64,000 nt of DNA from Chinchilla lanigera (lineage: Eukaryota > Chordata > Mammalia > Rodentia > Chinchillidae), in the NCBI RefSeq assembly GCF_000276665.1, contig NW_004955417.1:18860537-18924536 (forward strand), written 5' to 3'. Under the pieces are notes generated by a model that worked only from the letters and a program-made list of their open reading frames with translations, made no database searches and was not told the origin of the DNA. Of the stretch, positions 36,873 to 47,950 are shown one piece after another (position 1 is the first letter of the stretch; every line of letters starts with the position of its first letter). The position numbers were made by a program, and so were the translations under genes.

Positions 36873-38061
36873 GAAGAGCCTTGTCACTCTTTTCTCCTCT
36901 TGCTCTTTACTTTTCTTCACTGAATTTATCTCCAGCTATGAAATGCTACCTACTCCAGTGGGATCCTTAAGAAGATAATTAAGACCGTATTCCTCACTGT
37001 TACAACTTATCACCTTAGCAAAGTGTGTGTTCTAGTAAGTGTTTAATATGCAATAGTTAGATTAATGTGCAGTGAAAATTAAAACCAGAAAACTAATTAG
37101 TTCCAAAACAACCCAAGCACTTGTATTTGAGTGATATGAGACAGCACAACAATGGATTTGAATTTGACTGTCCTGTACTGTGGTTTTGCCTGAACTCTGA
37201 TGCATCAAGACTACAACGGACTTGTTCCTTCTTGATATGCTCCCTGTGTTATTTACACGGCTGATGTAGGCAATCCAAAACAATACACTTAGTTAACTAT
37301 TAGAAGATTTGTGCTCCAGAAAGACAGTCTGGGGGAAATAATAATGACAAGCAAATATACCCACTTTGGTTGAGCACAAATCCAAAAACTAGATGAGTTT
37401 CCTGAGGTAAAACTGTCTTAGGTAAAAGCAGAAAATGACTACAGTCTCATCCTCATTAAATATGAACCACAATAAAGAAAGACATGTAAACTGCTACAGG
37501 CTCTCTGATCTACTTTAGTTCCTTGTTTGACTTTGTTTTCACTATACTCCCTGTAGGTCTCTGGAGAATTCATTCAGCAAGTTAGAGTGACAAACTTTTT
37601 CTCCCCAAAAAGAAAGAGTAGCCTCATGATTGCTCGCTTCATTAAAATTTTATTTTCCCATTTTTTTGAGAATCATTTTAAGTTGAAATTGAAAGATATG
37701 ATAAGGTTTCCAATAAGCAGTAAGCAAGAAAGGGCTTCAGACAGCGATCTGTTCTATATCAATGATGGCTGTAATAATACTTACTGTAGGCTGCAGCACC
37801 TGGACATGCCCTACCTGAAGGATTCCTTCAGTCAGGACCACAGCCTTATCTCAGGTCTCTGAGGGAGTTTCCAGAGCATGTGAAATTATTCAATCATGAG
37901 ACCAAAGCCTATGTAAACCAGCAAAGAGCAAAGATATTGGAGTTAATTGCAGTGACAAAATAAGATCATATGAATGTTCTTTCATGCTATATAATATATA
38001 TTTGGACTGTTTCACCATGTAGATTTTCACAGTTCCATCACCAACTATTTACTCAAAGAAA
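36873..38061. other. Unique sequence
   Basis: No gene recognised. The 91-codon frame at 37587-37862 has no family resemblance, and the segment 37700-37865 is GC-richer than its surroundings. Confidence 0.4.
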
Positions 38062-38128
38062 CACACACACACACAAACGCAGACACACACATATGTATAT
38101 GGCATGACATATACATATACATATACAC
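38062..38128. repeat. (CA)n and (CATATA)n simple repeat
   Basis: A CA run with ACGCAG interruption is followed by repeated CATATA units. Confidence 0.9.
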
Positions 38129-38249
38129 TTTTGAAATACTTATTTGTCCAACACAGCTCTTATGATTTGCTCTAAAATGACCCCCAAAGTCTCCTCTATT
38201 TATTTATTTATGCTATATTCTTATTTGCTTTATTTCAGCATACTTTTTT

Positions 38250-38462
38250 ATTTTGAAGAAATTAAAATTAGAAAAAAACATTAAAAATGATACAGAATTT
38301 CAAAACAAGGTGATAAGAAATCAGCAAGGGTTGTTATATTGCATATTGTTATCTTTAAAGTAGTTGCTCAGATTACCAGATATAGGCATGCAAAATTGGT
38401 CAAAAAATATTAAGCATTATCTATTTCTTTTAATAAACCAATAGAATTCCCCTATATTTAGA
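38250..38462 (-). mobile_element. L1 3'UTR fragment, antisense
   Basis: 'ATACAGAATTTCAAAACAAG' and 'GCATATTGTTATCTTTAAAG', then 'CAATAGAATTCCCCTATATT', align with 63230-63400 and 13740-13900. It is a 5'-truncated minus-strand copy. Confidence 0.75.
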
Positions 38463-38566
38463 AGATGCTTGGATCAAGAGGCTGCTTTACTCATCAATGT
38501 ATTGATCCAGAGGTGAGATCACAGCTGACTATGCTGTTGGAAGTAGGACCAGGTGGGACAGCTGAG

Positions 38567-38587
38567 TCACATATATATATATATATT
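38567..38587. repeat. (AT)n microsatellite next to ID
   Basis: A short clean AT run lies at the tail side of the antisense ID and may be the converted tail of that SINE. Confidence 0.85.
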
Positions 38588-38655
38588 TTGTACCAGGAAT
38601 CATGACCTCACACTTGCCAGACAGGCGCTGTGCCGCTGAGCTATATCACCAGCCC
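38588..38655 (-). mobile_element. ID SINE, antisense (tandem pair, left)
   Basis: 'TGTACCAGGAATCATGACCT' then 'GCGCTGTGCCGCTGAGCTAT' and CACCAGCCC give the complement of a nearly complete ID. It ends 60 bp before a second antisense ID. Confidence 0.9.
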
Positions 38656-38788
38656 TTTTTTATACATTGCATTTTGTTTGCTTGTTTGTTTTGTTTTTAT
38701 CTTTTCTTTTTTTTTGGGTACCAGGAATCGAACTCAGGGCCTTGCGTTTGCCAGGCAGGTGCTTGTGCTGCTGAGCTCTATCCCTGGC
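38656..38788 (-). mobile_element. ID SINE, antisense (tandem pair, right)
   Basis: A T/G-rich tail (38656-38715) precedes 'GGGTACCAGGAATCGAACTC' and 'GTGCTGCTGAGCTCTATCCC'. The 5' end is slightly truncated (TCCCTGGC instead of CCCCAGCCCC). The 116-codon plus frame at 38602-38952 runs through both IDs and is not a gene. Confidence 0.88.
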
Positions 38789-39317
38789 AGGAAGCTTGTA
38801 TTCTTGTGACAGTTCTTCCTCTCTCTCTGTGCTTCCTGAATGCCATGAGGTGGGCAACTGTCCTAGAGCAGGTCTTTCCACCATGCCGTTCTGCTTCATA
38901 TCCATACAACCCTGGATGGAATTCTCTGAAAAGAGTAAGGCAAAAGTTGTAGTTTTTTACAGAGAGGCTCCACGTCTATTCATGTTGGATTTCATTACAT
39001 AAATTCAAGTAGCTGGGGTAGAAGGGAAAGTTCCTTATGCTTTACAAAGTGATGGTGTTATTTTATTTACACAGTAATCATGAAAAGGTGAACAAACCAT
39101 CAACTAAGGAGCTTCCTGACAGCAGGATCCAAGTTCCTTATTTCTGGCTCTTTACGTCATTGTGAACTATCTGGCATTGTTTAATCCCACAGGAGTTTTA
39201 TCTGGACTGTGATAGCCAGAACTGGATCAGCAGGTACATAGGTACGAAATCTAGGAAATTATACTGGACTGGAGGGAATAATTTAGAAGACTTTGGTACT
39301 GGAAAGGTATTTTCTCA
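38789..39317. other. Unique sequence
   Basis: No gene or repeat recognised beyond the end of the antisense ID pair. Confidence 0.4.
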
Positions 39318-39440
39318 TTGACTATGAACAAGTTAGTTAAGGTCGTCTGAGCATCTGTATGAACTTTCCTGTCCTCATTTTGTAAGGTCTAACCCTACCT
39401 CTCTGAGTGACATAGAAATCATAACTATAAGGTACATTTT
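39318..39440 (+). mobile_element. Possible MIR SINE remnant
   Basis: 'GAACAAGTTAGTTAAGG', 'CTGTCCTCATTTTGTAAGG' and 'CTACCTCTCTGAGTGA' occur in MIR order. It is strongly diverged. Confidence 0.4.
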
Positions 39441-40499
39441 AGAGTGTTTTTAAGAAGGTCATGGGTGGTAACCAATTTTTATTCCAAAATCTGTTCAACT
39501 ACTCAGCCATAGATTGGCAGTGCAGGACCTGCTATGCACTGAATTTAAGTGATCAATTTAAATGTGTTACCCGAGAAGTCACCTGTTGATGGTTGTCAGT
39601 TAAAACAAGTAACCCACAGTGAGGAGTGAAATCCTTTGATGTTTTCAGTATGATGTAAGTGAATCAGTTTTCGAATAGATTTGTCAAATGTGAAATCAAG
39701 CACAAAATAGTAGATAGCTCTTGTATCAATGTTCCCTTAGTTCGCTGCAGAAAATAAATAAATAAATAAAAATTGCCATGAGACATATTTTCTCTTCATA
39801 CGAGCAGGATAGGAAAACAGTCTGATGGACAATCAGGCTACCGTCCAACTGTCACCAAGTTTCTGTGTGTAGAATTAAATTTTCTCTTTCATTATCACTT
39901 TTGTTTGAATTGTAGAATCTGATCTTAAAAATGTTTCACATCTTGTAGATCGTGTTTTGGAATGAGTACACGTACTTCTTACAAAAATATGAGGTCACTA
40001 CGGAGAGAATAAATGGAGGTGAAGGACAATAATACACCAAAAGTGCCTTTTTAAAGATATCTTTAGTAATTCCCTTTGAAAAAAAATGTTAAATTATCTC
40101 AGAATAAGTTTATAATTTATAAGGCTAGATGTGGTCTCCTGAGGGCATATCAACATATCTTAAAAGAGAGAAGAAATTTAATAACCTCAAATTTGTATGA
40201 GAAAAATAAAAATCTAAGAAACCTAAGTAGAAACTCATACATATCATAAAAGATGGCAATAAAAGAATAACAGCTGTGAGATTTTGCTTAGAATTTCTAT
40301 TTAATTTTTTGTGTAAAGTATTGAACATGCAAAATTTTAAAAGGTATGGAAGTTACTCTAGTTATTATTAATCTATTGGTTCTCTAAATAGTTGGAATTG
40401 GATTTGGCACTTACCTGAGTTGATTCTGTAACCTGTTTTTAACAGACTAAGATTTGTAGAAGTAGCTGTTGTATATTACTCTTTCAAATCATTAGTCTC
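39441..40499. other. Unique AT-rich sequence
   Basis: No gene recognised. A short (AAAT)n run lies at about 39748-39770. Confidence 0.45.
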
Positions 40500-41060
40500 C
40501 CTTATTGTTGATGGGACAGGATGTTTTAATCATACACGTATCCAATCAGAGAACCAAGGCGTCTCCATTAGAATTCACTGGGCAGTCCCACCCTCGGGCT
40601 CTCCCATGTTATGTTCAGAAAATGTCACTCTGTTCCTTAAAGGAAATCATGACAAGATGTTTCCCCCCACCTCCGCGGTGCCTCTAGGAAGAGCTAGCTT
40701 TTGCTGCTGAGCAGTTTTCCATCTGAGCCTAGCTGTCTTCATACTTTCCTTTTCAACAAGAGCAAAGGAATTCTGCTTCCATCTCAAAAGATCACACAGT
40801 GAAATAGACAGACTAAATGAACTTTAAAGGCATCATGCAGTTGTCCATTTTCACTTGGCAAACAGCAGACCGTGCACAGAAACATTACAGGATATTAATA
40901 GCTTGGTGGATTTTCAGGCACACTACCAGTTCTGCCCCTTAAGAGGTAACCTGCGCATGCGCAAGTTACAATTCCATATGTCTTTCCCAAGCTCCTGATT
41001 CAGGACAGTTTGCTACCTTCTTACCTGGCTTTGCTAATGCGCTGTCTCCAGTTTTAAATA
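40500..41060. promoter_or_regulatory. Candidate regulatory block with NRF1-type site
   Basis: A non-repetitive, GC-richer segment retains several CpGs ('CCCCCACCTCCGCGGTGCCT' near 40664) and ends with the palindromic NRF1-like site at 40952-40963. A CCAAT box occurs at about 40540. It might be a distal promoter or enhancer. No CpG island, TATA box or first exon is evident. Confidence 0.35.
40946..40969. promoter_or_regulatory. Near-perfect 24-bp palindrome with NRF1 consensus
   Basis: GTAAC, then C, then TGCGCATGCGCA, then A, then GTTAC. The central 12 bp (40952-40963) is the exact palindromic NRF1 consensus. The symmetry extends to 24 bp with one mismatched pair. Confidence 0.75.
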
Positions 41061-41979
41061 ACATCAGTTATCCCTTCCTGTCTCTCTTTCTTCTCAGGTA
41101 CACAACAAATATTCCTGTAATTTAAAAATAGAATAAAAAATGTTTGACCATCCCGATCTCCTTTGCCAACTCAGAACCGCTCCCCGCTTCTTTCTGTCTC
41201 CTTCCCCCAGGGCTGGCTAGCTGGCCCCCAACCTCTAGCTTCTTGTCTGTCTGCTTATGTCTTGGCCTGCTGTGATCTATGCCCAAACACAAGAACACCA
41301 GTGGGAAAAAAGAAAAAGTTATAAAACATTTCAACTGCACTCTTCCATACATTTTAACCTACCTGCAATTTAAACTGGAGTCAACAAATTTCCAGACACG
41401 TTCAATCACAATATTTACCTGTGCTTATTTTGTTTTTAGGACAGGAAACTCAAAAGTATCTGTTTATCTTAACAACAAAAGAAATTGCTTTTGTACACCA
41501 CATCTAAAGCAGTTTTATGTAATACTTTGGCCTTTCATCTTGGAGGGCAACCAGTTCAAGTAAATAATCATTCTTACTTTCTGTCTCCAGATGATTTATG
41601 CCCAATTGTCTTTTGCTTCACACGTAAATTCTAACGACCACAACTCAATAAAGGTGAAAATTTTAGAACTCATTATAAAGCAGACTTCTGCAGCAAATGT
41701 GAGGAAAAAAGAACTAATCAGGCATTAAGCTTTACTTTTTCTCATAGCTACCATTAGTGTCTGTAGATTAAAGCTATCATTTCTTCTTTAATGTCCTATT
41801 GTGGAACAGCTCCACATTATTTTATTAATATTTCTTTTCAACACTGTGAATGCATAAGACTAATTTATTAGTAGTAGATACTGTATTTATATGTTTTTAT
41901 AATAGTAAACTATGATCCTTAGGCAATTCGTCTCCACCTTTACTCTGATATAATTTGGTCTGATGAAATGGTTATGTCA
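41061..41979. other. Unique sequence
   Basis: No gene recognised. The 94-codon frame at 41279-41563 has no identifiable domain. Confidence 0.4.
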
Positions 41980-42110
41980 TATGAACACTGCCACCTAACC
42001 TCTCTGTGTCCCAGCTCTGCATTTGCAGAAATAGTCATTCACAGGTCAGACCCAGAGATGGAAGAAGTTAATATATGCAGACGCCTATGAACTATGTTTG
42101 ATACTAAGGG
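41980..42110 (+). mobile_element. MIR SINE remnant
   Basis: 'GCCACCTAACCTCTCTGTGT', 'CATTTGCAGAAATAGTC' and 'AAGTTAATATATGCAGACGC' follow the MIR core and 3' part in order, as known from the consensus. It is an ancient, diverged copy. Confidence 0.6.
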
Positions 42111-42208
42111 AAAAAAACAAAACCAAAAGTGTTATTGCTATTATTAGTCGTATTTTAAGAGCTGATATGTTCTACTTCTGAGGAAATTGTTTTGACTTAG
42201 GTATATGA

Positions 42209-42240
42209 CACTTGATCTTAGCCAAAAGGCCGAGAAGCGA
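42209..42240 (-). pseudogene. RNU2 (pseudogene fragment): U2 snRNA retrocopy, 3'-truncated
   Basis: Read on the minus strand, the segment is identical to the 5' end of spliceosomal U2 snRNA (nt 1/2 to about 33/34, starting ATCGCTTCTCGGCC and ending at GATCAAGTG). Nothing of the branch-site-pairing region or downstream stems is present, so it cannot make a functional snRNA. A perfect 17-bp duplication TTGACTTAGGTATATGA flanks it (42192-42208 and 42241-42257), proving insertion by target-primed reverse transcription. No A tail is present. The likely route is reverse transcription primed inside U2 or template jumping, as known for 3'-truncated snRNA pseudogenes. Confidence 0.96.
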
Positions 42241-42337
42241 TTGACTTAGGTATATGAGAAACTTTTACTTGGTTTTGGTCTCCTGTTGGTGTTTTTTGAG
42301 TTTGTTTTTGTCTTTGTGTTGTCATTGTTGTTGTTTG

Positions 42338-42412
42338 TGGTGCTGGAGATCAAACGCAGGGCCCTAAAGCCTACTAGTAAACTGCTTTACCCCTGAGCTA
42401 TGTCCCTAGCCC
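42338..42412 (-). mobile_element. Old-type ID SINE, antisense
   Basis: 'GTGCTGGAGATCAAACGCAG' then 'CTGCTTTACCCCTGAGCTAT' and GTCCCTAGCCC. The form (GGTGCTGGAGAT) differs from the young subfamily (GGTACCGG), so it belongs to an older ID generation. It is preceded by a T/G-rich tail. Confidence 0.85.
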
Positions 42413-42983
42413 AAATGTCTAAAATTTTTTAAAGTTTCTGTGTCAGAACACAATTAAAATTCCATATTCAAACTCTTACTCTTCGACGTTAACTGCACAC
42501 TGACCTGCTTGGTGCTGTTCATTGGCTTACTGACGTGTAAACACAGTAAACATAATGTGTACAGTACAATTTTTGCCTCCACTATTTGGTAAAATTCAAT
42601 AATAAATTTTAAAACTTGTCATCAGACATTTCCACATCTGCTTTTCCAAGAAAGAATCTCTCATTGCTAAAGAAAAAGCTCACCATGGGGAATTGGAAAA
42701 GAAACCTAGAGCTAAGAGTGAGCTTTATAGAGAGCCAAGCTTATCAAGCAGTGTTAACACTGATGTACCAATATTCATCTTTATGTATAGTTCTTATTTC
42801 CTGAAATACAATAAAACCAAATGTTTCATATAACCGAAAAGAGCTAAAATGGGGAAGCAGACTGCTTTACCTATCCTATCGACAATTTTTAGACAAAAAG
42901 ATCTACTTTACTTTTTCCCCCTAAAATTAGTTTGGTACATGGAGAGTTATTAGTTTTTTCATGTCACTATTCCATCAATATTG
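42413..42983. other. Unique sequence
   Basis: No gene or repeat recognised. Confidence 0.45.
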
Positions 42984-43375
42984 TCCTAGTAATTTTCTCA
43001 CAGCTGAGACCCAATATCTAACACCCACAGCTCTAAAAGGGAAAGGTTTATTTGGGTCAGAGTTTGTAGAGGTTTCAGTCCATAGTTGGCTTGCTCCACA
43101 GCAGGGTGGCACAGCAGAAGGGCAGAGGAGAAACAGTTCATGGCATGGCAGATGGAAGCAGGGAGAAGGATCAAGCTAGTGGGGAGAAGAGATTGAGCTT
43201 CTCAAGCCAGGCTTCACCTCCCAACATCTCATACCATTCTAAACTCAGCAATAGACTCCTCCAACTAATTCACTGGTGAGAATTAAGTATCTGTGAGACA
43301 CTCACCTTCCCAAAGGTGCCCCTGTGAATAGATGAGGCTTTCAGCCGACATCTAGATATAAACTTCAACCAAAAC
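42984..43375 (-). mobile_element. MaLR-like solo LTR, antisense (copy 2)
   Basis: 'CAACACCCACAGCTCTAAAA' type start (43020 area), 'GGGAAAGGTTTATTTGGGTC', 'GAGGTTTCAGTCCATAGTTG' and the end block GACATCTAGATATAAACTTC align in order with 59477-59908 and with the complement of 57462-57915. No internal sequence adjoins it. Frames at 42961-43279 are by-products. Confidence 0.65.
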
Positions 43376-43969
43376 TATGTGAATTTATCCCTTGACTATT
43401 AACACACTCAAAAATAATTTTTTCTAAATTGCACTAGAAAAAAAAAGAAGGATTTGAACAAAGTTGTTTAAACCTAAAAACACTGATCACACAAATAAGG
43501 CTTTGAACTTTAACATCTAACAAACAATTTCACTTTATACCCAGGCAACAAAAACAATGCATTTCAGGAGAATACAGGTGTTAAAATCAATTTTAGATTT
43601 TTTTTTTTTGTCTAGTGTACTTCCTAGTCATGTTTTCTCACCTTTTGAGAAAGTTGGATTCATTACAGTCTAACATAATTTCCACTTTGTCTTTACCATA
43701 TTCCACGTATAAAACTCAGGACATAATGTTTTGAATTCCCTTTGCCTTACTATAATTCTTACTAGTTTTAAAATGAGTTTTAATGCTAAAAAAGTATTTG
43801 CTTTCCCTTTCAGAGTAAAAATGAGAAGAATTCGATCCACAAAACTGTTTTCATTTATTCAGTTATGGAACAAACAGGCACAGTATGCTTCCAGCGTCTT
43901 ATTCCTGTCAAAGTATCCAGAATAAAAGAGCTTAAACTGGAAGTGTCTTACCCTAAATAAGTACCACTT
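43376..43969. other. Unique AT-rich sequence
   Basis: Nothing recognised. Confidence 0.45.
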
Positions 43970-44074
43970 GGGGCTGGGGATTTAGCTCAGCGGCAAAAGT
44001 GGCTGCCTGGCATGCGCAAGGTCGTGAGTTTGGTTCCAGGTACTGGAGAAAAACCAAAAAAAAAAAAAAAAAAA
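43970..44074 (+). mobile_element. ID SINE, young type
   Basis: Full body with GGGGCTGGGGATTTAGCTCA start and GGAGAAAAACC plus A tail. A perfect TACCACTT duplication flanks it (43962-43969 and 44075-44082). Confidence 0.95.
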
Positions 44075-44082
44075 TACCACTT

Positions 44083-44416
44083 AGGCAGTTACTTGTTACT
44101 CTTGTTTAAAATCATGTTAGATTCCTTCTTGGTACTCTTTAATATGATGCTTACTTGAATGTAAATTGTATTCCAGAATCTCTCACAAATTATAAGAAGT
44201 ACAATTGTAACATAAAATTATCTTGTTATTGCACTAAGGTATGCATTCTAATAAAATAAAATATCTACAGAAACCCTCCCCTGACATTGTTGCAGTCCAG
44301 GAGTTTATATTTCTAATCCCATGAAAAACTTTCTGGAATTCTAATAAATTAATTTCAGTCTACCACTTCCACTGCAGCCCATGGCAAGAGTAAAGGCACT
44401 AAGGCATATTTATAGT
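44083..44416. other. Unique sequence
   Basis: No gene or repeat recognised between the ID and the LTR. Confidence 0.45.
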
Positions 44417-44885
44417 TGTGGGGAGCCAAGGGGTCCTAAGTCCAATCAGAACAATAACTGACCAGACCAAAGGCCTTGACCCAGTGCCAAACCTAGGTTT
44501 TATTAATTTGTGAAGAAGAGAGTGGCTTAGGGATGCATGACTGAGAGGAAGGTGGGAAGTATGTGAGTGATGTGAGTTGGGCTAGGTAGGAGGCCTGAAA
44601 TCACCTCTGCAATAGCCAGAAAGAAGGACATGCAGAAAGAATAATTCTCATAACACAGATTGGAGCAGTATCTAGTGTTTAGGGTTTGGTGTTTCCATTT
44701 TGATGTGTAACCTCATGCCCTAAGATGTCAGAGCCTCTTTCCTGAAGCTCAATCTCAGCCAACCCTGCGGCATCACTTGGCCTAGCTCACACATACTATT
44801 TGGAATGTATAGGCGGGGCATCACTGACCTGCTCCATTGCTTTAAAATCAGCACCTCAGGTGGACCCATTTGAACAGCTTAAAGC
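44417..44885 (-). mobile_element. Probable solo LTR, antisense
   Basis: The complement of this strand ends with an AATAAA signal (complement near 44498-44503), then about 80 bp, then GGCTCCCCACA. That is the layout of an LTR 3' end. The plus strand therefore starts TGTGGGGAGCC at 44417. The other boundary is uncertain and no family was assigned. Confidence 0.4.
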
Positions 44886-45393
44886 AAATTGAGGGGATAA
44901 AAATATACTAGCCAACTCTGTACATATCAATACATAGAAGGACCAAATGGTCTTCCTCAAGAACCACCCAGGTGGTTCTCCACAATATTAAGCATAAAAT
45001 TCTATGACTTTTGAAAAATGTATACAATGACTTAATTGCCCCCATCATAATAAATATCTGTCCATTACCCTTGTGACTATTCATCATAGTATGTCAACCT
45101 GAAGAGATTCAGAACATCCTATAGAACAGTAGAACAGTTCTGACTGTGGCCCTAATGTGCTTCCAGATGTTATTGCCTTGTAGGACCAGAAACTGATATC
45201 TGCAATTTATGTGGCACTAAAGAATAGGCTTACAGCTTGGATAGAGTAAAAAAAGAAAGAATAAGAAGTTAGCACATTCTTGAAGATCTGTGACTCGTAT
45301 CAGTGACTCTAGTGCACTTCCAGACCTTCAGCCTTAGACTAGTGCTGAATCCCTGATCCTTCTTGCTCTTTGGCTCCCATATTCTAGGGTTGA
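44886..45393. other. Unclassified sequence, possibly ERV-derived
   Basis: It lies between two LTR-like segments. No retroviral protein motifs are recognisable, so I do not call it an internal region. Confidence 0.3.
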
Positions 45394-45790
45394 GTGTTGG
45401 GAGTGGCTGGAGCTGGATATTGGTCATATGTGTGAGGGCAGGACAGAGCCAGAGTGCCTCAAGCAGTCAAGCTACCTCAGTCTTCAGAAAAGCATCCTGC
45501 CTGGACAATTACAGTCATTAGTTGCTAGGCAGCATTACTTCTCAAGTGATACTAACTTTGCAAGAGCGTAAAATAAATGCCCCCGCTGTGGAAGAGTCCT
45601 TTTCCCCATCAGGTAGGAGGTAACTGAACCTGACCCAGATCTTGTCTCTTGTCTTTATTTTCCTCATATCCACTGCTGTTTCTCTCCAGGGTACAATGAG
45701 AAACCAACGAAGTTCCCTACAGTTGAGTACCCACCTACAACCTACAAGTTCCCTATAACCGAGTATAGTTGAAATCCCGTGGCTCTGAGG
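45394..45790 (+). mobile_element. ERVK-like solo LTR, copy 2
   Basis: TGTTGGGAGTGGCTGGAGCT at the start, 'AGTCTTCAGAAAAGCATCCT' (about 45479), 'AGTTGCTAGGCAGCATTACT' and 'CTTGTCTCTTGTCTTTATTT' match 5061-5396 in order. The AAGTTCCCTA segment is imperfectly duplicated (near 45709 and 45747), either a family feature or a private duplication. No internal coding sequence adjoins it. Confidence 0.65.
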
Positions 45791-45949
45791 TATGCAGAGA
45801 GATCACTCTGATCTTGAAAGCTATGTAATAAATACTCTTGCATAATTACACATATATTTTCTACTGATTCTGATCCCCTAGAGAACCTTAATCAATACAA
45901 TCCTAAAACTATTTCCCCAAAACTTCTTGCAAACAATCTGTAGATCTGA

Positions 45950-46870
45950 GATCTGAGTGACATTTCTTTCAGATTGGAAGGCTCTCTTTAGCATATCTTA
46001 CAGTGCAGATGTGTCTGTGGAAAATGCTGTTAATTTCCTCTGTCTATCTAAAATGGATTTTATTTGCCTTCATCCAGGATAGTTTGGCAAAATATAAAAT
46101 CCTTAGTTATTGATTTTTATTTGTTTTTATTCTTTTAAAAGAGATATTCCAATATCTTCTACTTCCCACACTTGCTGATGAGAAATCATCCGTTCATTTC
46201 ATTATTCTCCCATCCAGTATGCACCTTGAGGCTTTTAGGGATTTATTTGTTTGTTTTGCTTATTGTCAAGATTTTCTTTTTCTTTGACTTTCAAAAATTT
46301 GATTGTTTTCTGCTTATAAGTAGATTCTTTTTCTTCTCCCACTTGAGGTTTGCTTAGCTGCTTGACTCTATACTGCTTTCCACAAATGTAGGACATTTTC
46401 AAACATTAATTCTTCAAGAATTTTTTGTCATTTTTTCTCTTCTCATCTTCTGGAAATATACTGGAATTCACATTAACCTGGTGTATACTTTATTGTGCGA
46501 GACATAGGTCTGAGTTTCTGTTCATATCAATATTTTAAAAGTCTCTTTTACCAATCAAATTGAAGTATTTTATTGATTTTCTGAATTAATTGCTCTATGT
46601 TTCAAGAATAAACTGTCTTTATTATCCCTATTTTTATTTTTTGTTGTTGTTGTTTGTGTTTCTCTAGAGGACTCTCTTATGCATGCTAACATAGCTACAA
46701 ATGATGTTTATGCCATTTATATTTGATATTATATTTAGAAGTTACTCCTTTGGCATTCAGGATGCCAATTTTTCCTTTTAAATTTTCAGCTCCTGTTCAA
46801 GTTTAATAATTGTAATCTCTGTAATTTCTATGTTAAGTCTTCTCTGTACCTCTCATTAATTTGTGTCTAT
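45950..46870 (-). mobile_element. Ancient L1 5' region, antisense (probable)
   Basis: The plus strand follows antisense text I associate with old L1M 5' regions. In order: an 'AGGATAGTTTGGCAAAATAT' block, a 'CTGATGAGAAATCATCCG' block, 'TCAAGATTTTCTTTTTCTTT' then 'GACTTTCAAAAATTTGATTG', and a 'TCTTCTGGAAATATACTGGA' block. It is too diverged for a subfamily call. A 61-codon frame (46172-46357) is a by-product. Confidence 0.5.
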
Positions 46871-47074
46871 TTTGTGTAGCCAAATTCAAAAGGATTTAAA
46901 TTGCAATCCTAATCCACTTAATTGTTAACTCTTCACTCTGATCTCTTTGCTACTGCAGTTTTTAACATTAAATATTCTTTAAAATTTTGTCATTAGATAG
47001 CTCTTTTTATTTTTAAAATATGATTGTTATCCATTTAGCATTTGTTTAACTATTTAATTACCTTGTATTTAGTC

Positions 47075-47450
47075 AGTATTTATAGGTGGAACATATTTAA
47101 TACAAGATATACAAATATATAAGAATTTACGAGATTGGCTTACAATGGCTACCAACAGAGTCAGGTATGGACGAATGCAAAGGTCTATCCATGAGCTGGG
47201 GATCCCAAGAATCCAATCAAAGGCCTGGAGTTCAGTGTAGTGTTCAATGTGAGTCTGTATCAGGAGGCCAAAGGGTCTGCAATGAGAGGCTGAAGAGTCT
47301 GCACTGGAGTCCAAGAAAAGAAAGCCAAGACTGAAGCTTCTCTGATAATCCTCCCTAGGGTGTGTTTCCAACACCCAGAACTATGCTGAACCAATCTAGC
47401 TGGGTATTACTTACCCAAATTGATGCAATCAATCAACCATCACACCTTGT
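47075..47450. repeat. Unclassified interspersed repeat (possible LTR)
   Basis: 'ATTTACGAGATTGGCTTACA' followed by GC-richer text with repeated GGCC-AAAG-type phrases resembles a known antisense rodent repeat, but I cannot name it. The 101-codon minus frame (47069-47374) lies within it and has no recognisable domain. Confidence 0.3.
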
Positions 47451-47459
47451 CATTATTTT

Positions 47460-47950
47460 TAACTTTCATTTTTATTAGTACATGTTAGCAGAATACAGTG
47501 ATTACCTTGATCTCCCCACTTAAGAAAGATCTACCTCCTTACTTCCTTATATCTGATTTTTTATTTATAATATGTGTTTCTTATATAAATGTACATATGA
47601 TATTTAAACTCATGTGTCTGGTATTTTTCACTTAACATTATGTCTTAAGGTGCATCCATTTTCCTATAAAGGTCTCAACTTTATATTTCTTTATGGCAGT
47701 GTAGTACTCTAATATGTATAAATTACATAATTTCCTTATCCATTGATTTGTTTATGGTCATATAGGCTGCTTTCAAGAGTTAGCTATTATAAATTGTGCT
47801 GCTGAAAAAAATGCATATCCATGTCTCATTGTGATATGATGTTTTTGAGGAAGATATTTAGAATAGGAACAGGTGAGTCAAATGGAATTTCTTGTTTTAG
47901 AAATTTTAATGCCTTCATGTTGTAGGAAAGAAACTTTTAATCCTGATGGT
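47460..47950 (-). mobile_element. Old L1 ORF2 3' end, antisense
   Basis: Antisense landmarks are 'TTTTTCACTTAACATTATGT', 'GTGCATCCATTTTCCTATAA', 'CTTTATGGCAGTGTAGTACT', 'TCCTTATCCATTGATTTGTT' and 'AAATTGTGCTGCTG'. These correspond to the ORF2 C-terminus and 3' flank. No frame is open. Confidence 0.65.

Noticed and set aside
5061..45790. The two ERVK-like LTRs as ends of one 40-kb provirus
   Set aside because: The intervening 40 kb contains unrelated repeats and unique sequence and no retroviral genes; they are independent solo LTRs.
47069..47374. 101-codon minus-strand frame
   Set aside because: Sits in an interspersed-repeat-like block; no recognisable domain.
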